DNA of 5,283 nucleotides from Candidatus Tariuqbacter arcticus. Its GTDB lineage: Bacteria; Electryoneota; Tariuqbacteria; Tariuqbacterales; Tariuqbacteraceae. This document shows positions 5,272 to 5,283 of the stretch, piece after piece. Location: assembly GCA_013202315.1 (NCBI GenBank), contig JABMRZ010000119.1:1-5283 (forward strand). Direction: 5' to 3'. The notes beneath the pieces were generated by a model. The model was not told where the DNA came from and did no database searches. It worked only from the letters and a program-made list of their open reading frames with translations. A program made the position numbers and the translations under genes. The first letter of the stretch is position 1. Each line of letters starts with the position of its first letter.

Positions 5272-5283
5272 ACACAAGGCTAA

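Larger units (their letters stand above)
4958..5283. other. 326-base noncoding, repeat-rich spacer after the CotH gene
   Basis: No credible gene is present on either strand. The only longer open frame on the + strand (4968-5198) lacks any recognisable domain, has a composition that mirrors the repeats it reads through, and lacks an upstream ribosome site. The spacer consists of several different short repeats placed end to end, listed separately: 5028-5045, 5077-5136, 5144-5185, 5191-5252 and 5254-5271. Such mosaics are typical of places where dispersed intergenic repeats accumulate. Confidence 0.7.

Overview
The window carries three protein genes, all on the + strand. They are the 3' end of an exported, sialidase-like (BNR-type) protein, a complete rdgB/HAM1-type nucleotide-housekeeping gene, and a large secreted multidomain CotH-kinase protein. 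Both exported proteins end in the same kind of C-terminal domain (PNPFN-x-ST, then an Ig-like strand pattern, GRE-V, SGIYF and a terminal K/R-x-LLL-[I/x]-[K/R]). This is the type A sorting tail of the type IX secretion system (Por secretion tail). Together with the lack of a recognisable Shine-Dalgarno sequence before either visible start codon, the tail points to the Bacteroidetes/FCB superphylum in the broad sense. One of the candidate FCB phyla (Marinimicrobia, KSB1, Zixibacteria, Cloacimonadota and similar) fits, but the window contains nothing that fixes the phylum.

Layout. Bases 1-864 are the C-terminal 287 codons of the sialidase-like T9SS cargo, with its start off the left edge. Bases 865-1008 hold a possible hairpin terminator and weak promoter-like sequences. 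Bases 1009-1623 are rdgB. Bases 1624-1873 (250 bases) are noncoding and rich in small repeats: a TTAGGGG-type heptamer array that begins inside the last codons of rdgB, an ATTCCCGC/GCGGGAAT palindrome, a GCGC hairpin, an isolated TATAAT, and an AATCCCC/GGGGATT hairpin followed by a T-rich run. Bases 1874-4957 are the 1027-residue CotH protein: signal peptide, malectin-like domain, fibronectin type III, CotH kinase, two lamin-tail domains and the T9SS tail. Bases 4958-5283 (326 bases) contain no credible gene and are a patchwork of short repeats: a TCGACAA hairpin, YTYGTCA heptamers with an inverted copy, CCCC-ACA-GGGG, a GACGAAG direct repeat, an AT-rich 14-base repeat and CACAGAGA copies.

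Working together. The sialidase-like and CotH proteins are probably both exported through the outer membrane by the same secretion machinery and either anchored or released. The window does not show that they act on each other. rdgB is an unrelated cytoplasmic house-cleaning enzyme that happens to sit between them. The spacers are long (144 and 250 bases) and contain terminator-like hairpins, so three separate transcripts are more likely than one operon. I see no CRISPR array, tRNA, rRNA, transposase or defence system. The most notable points are the domain architecture of the CotH protein and the repeat-dense intergenic DNA. I do not see a clear previously undescribed system.
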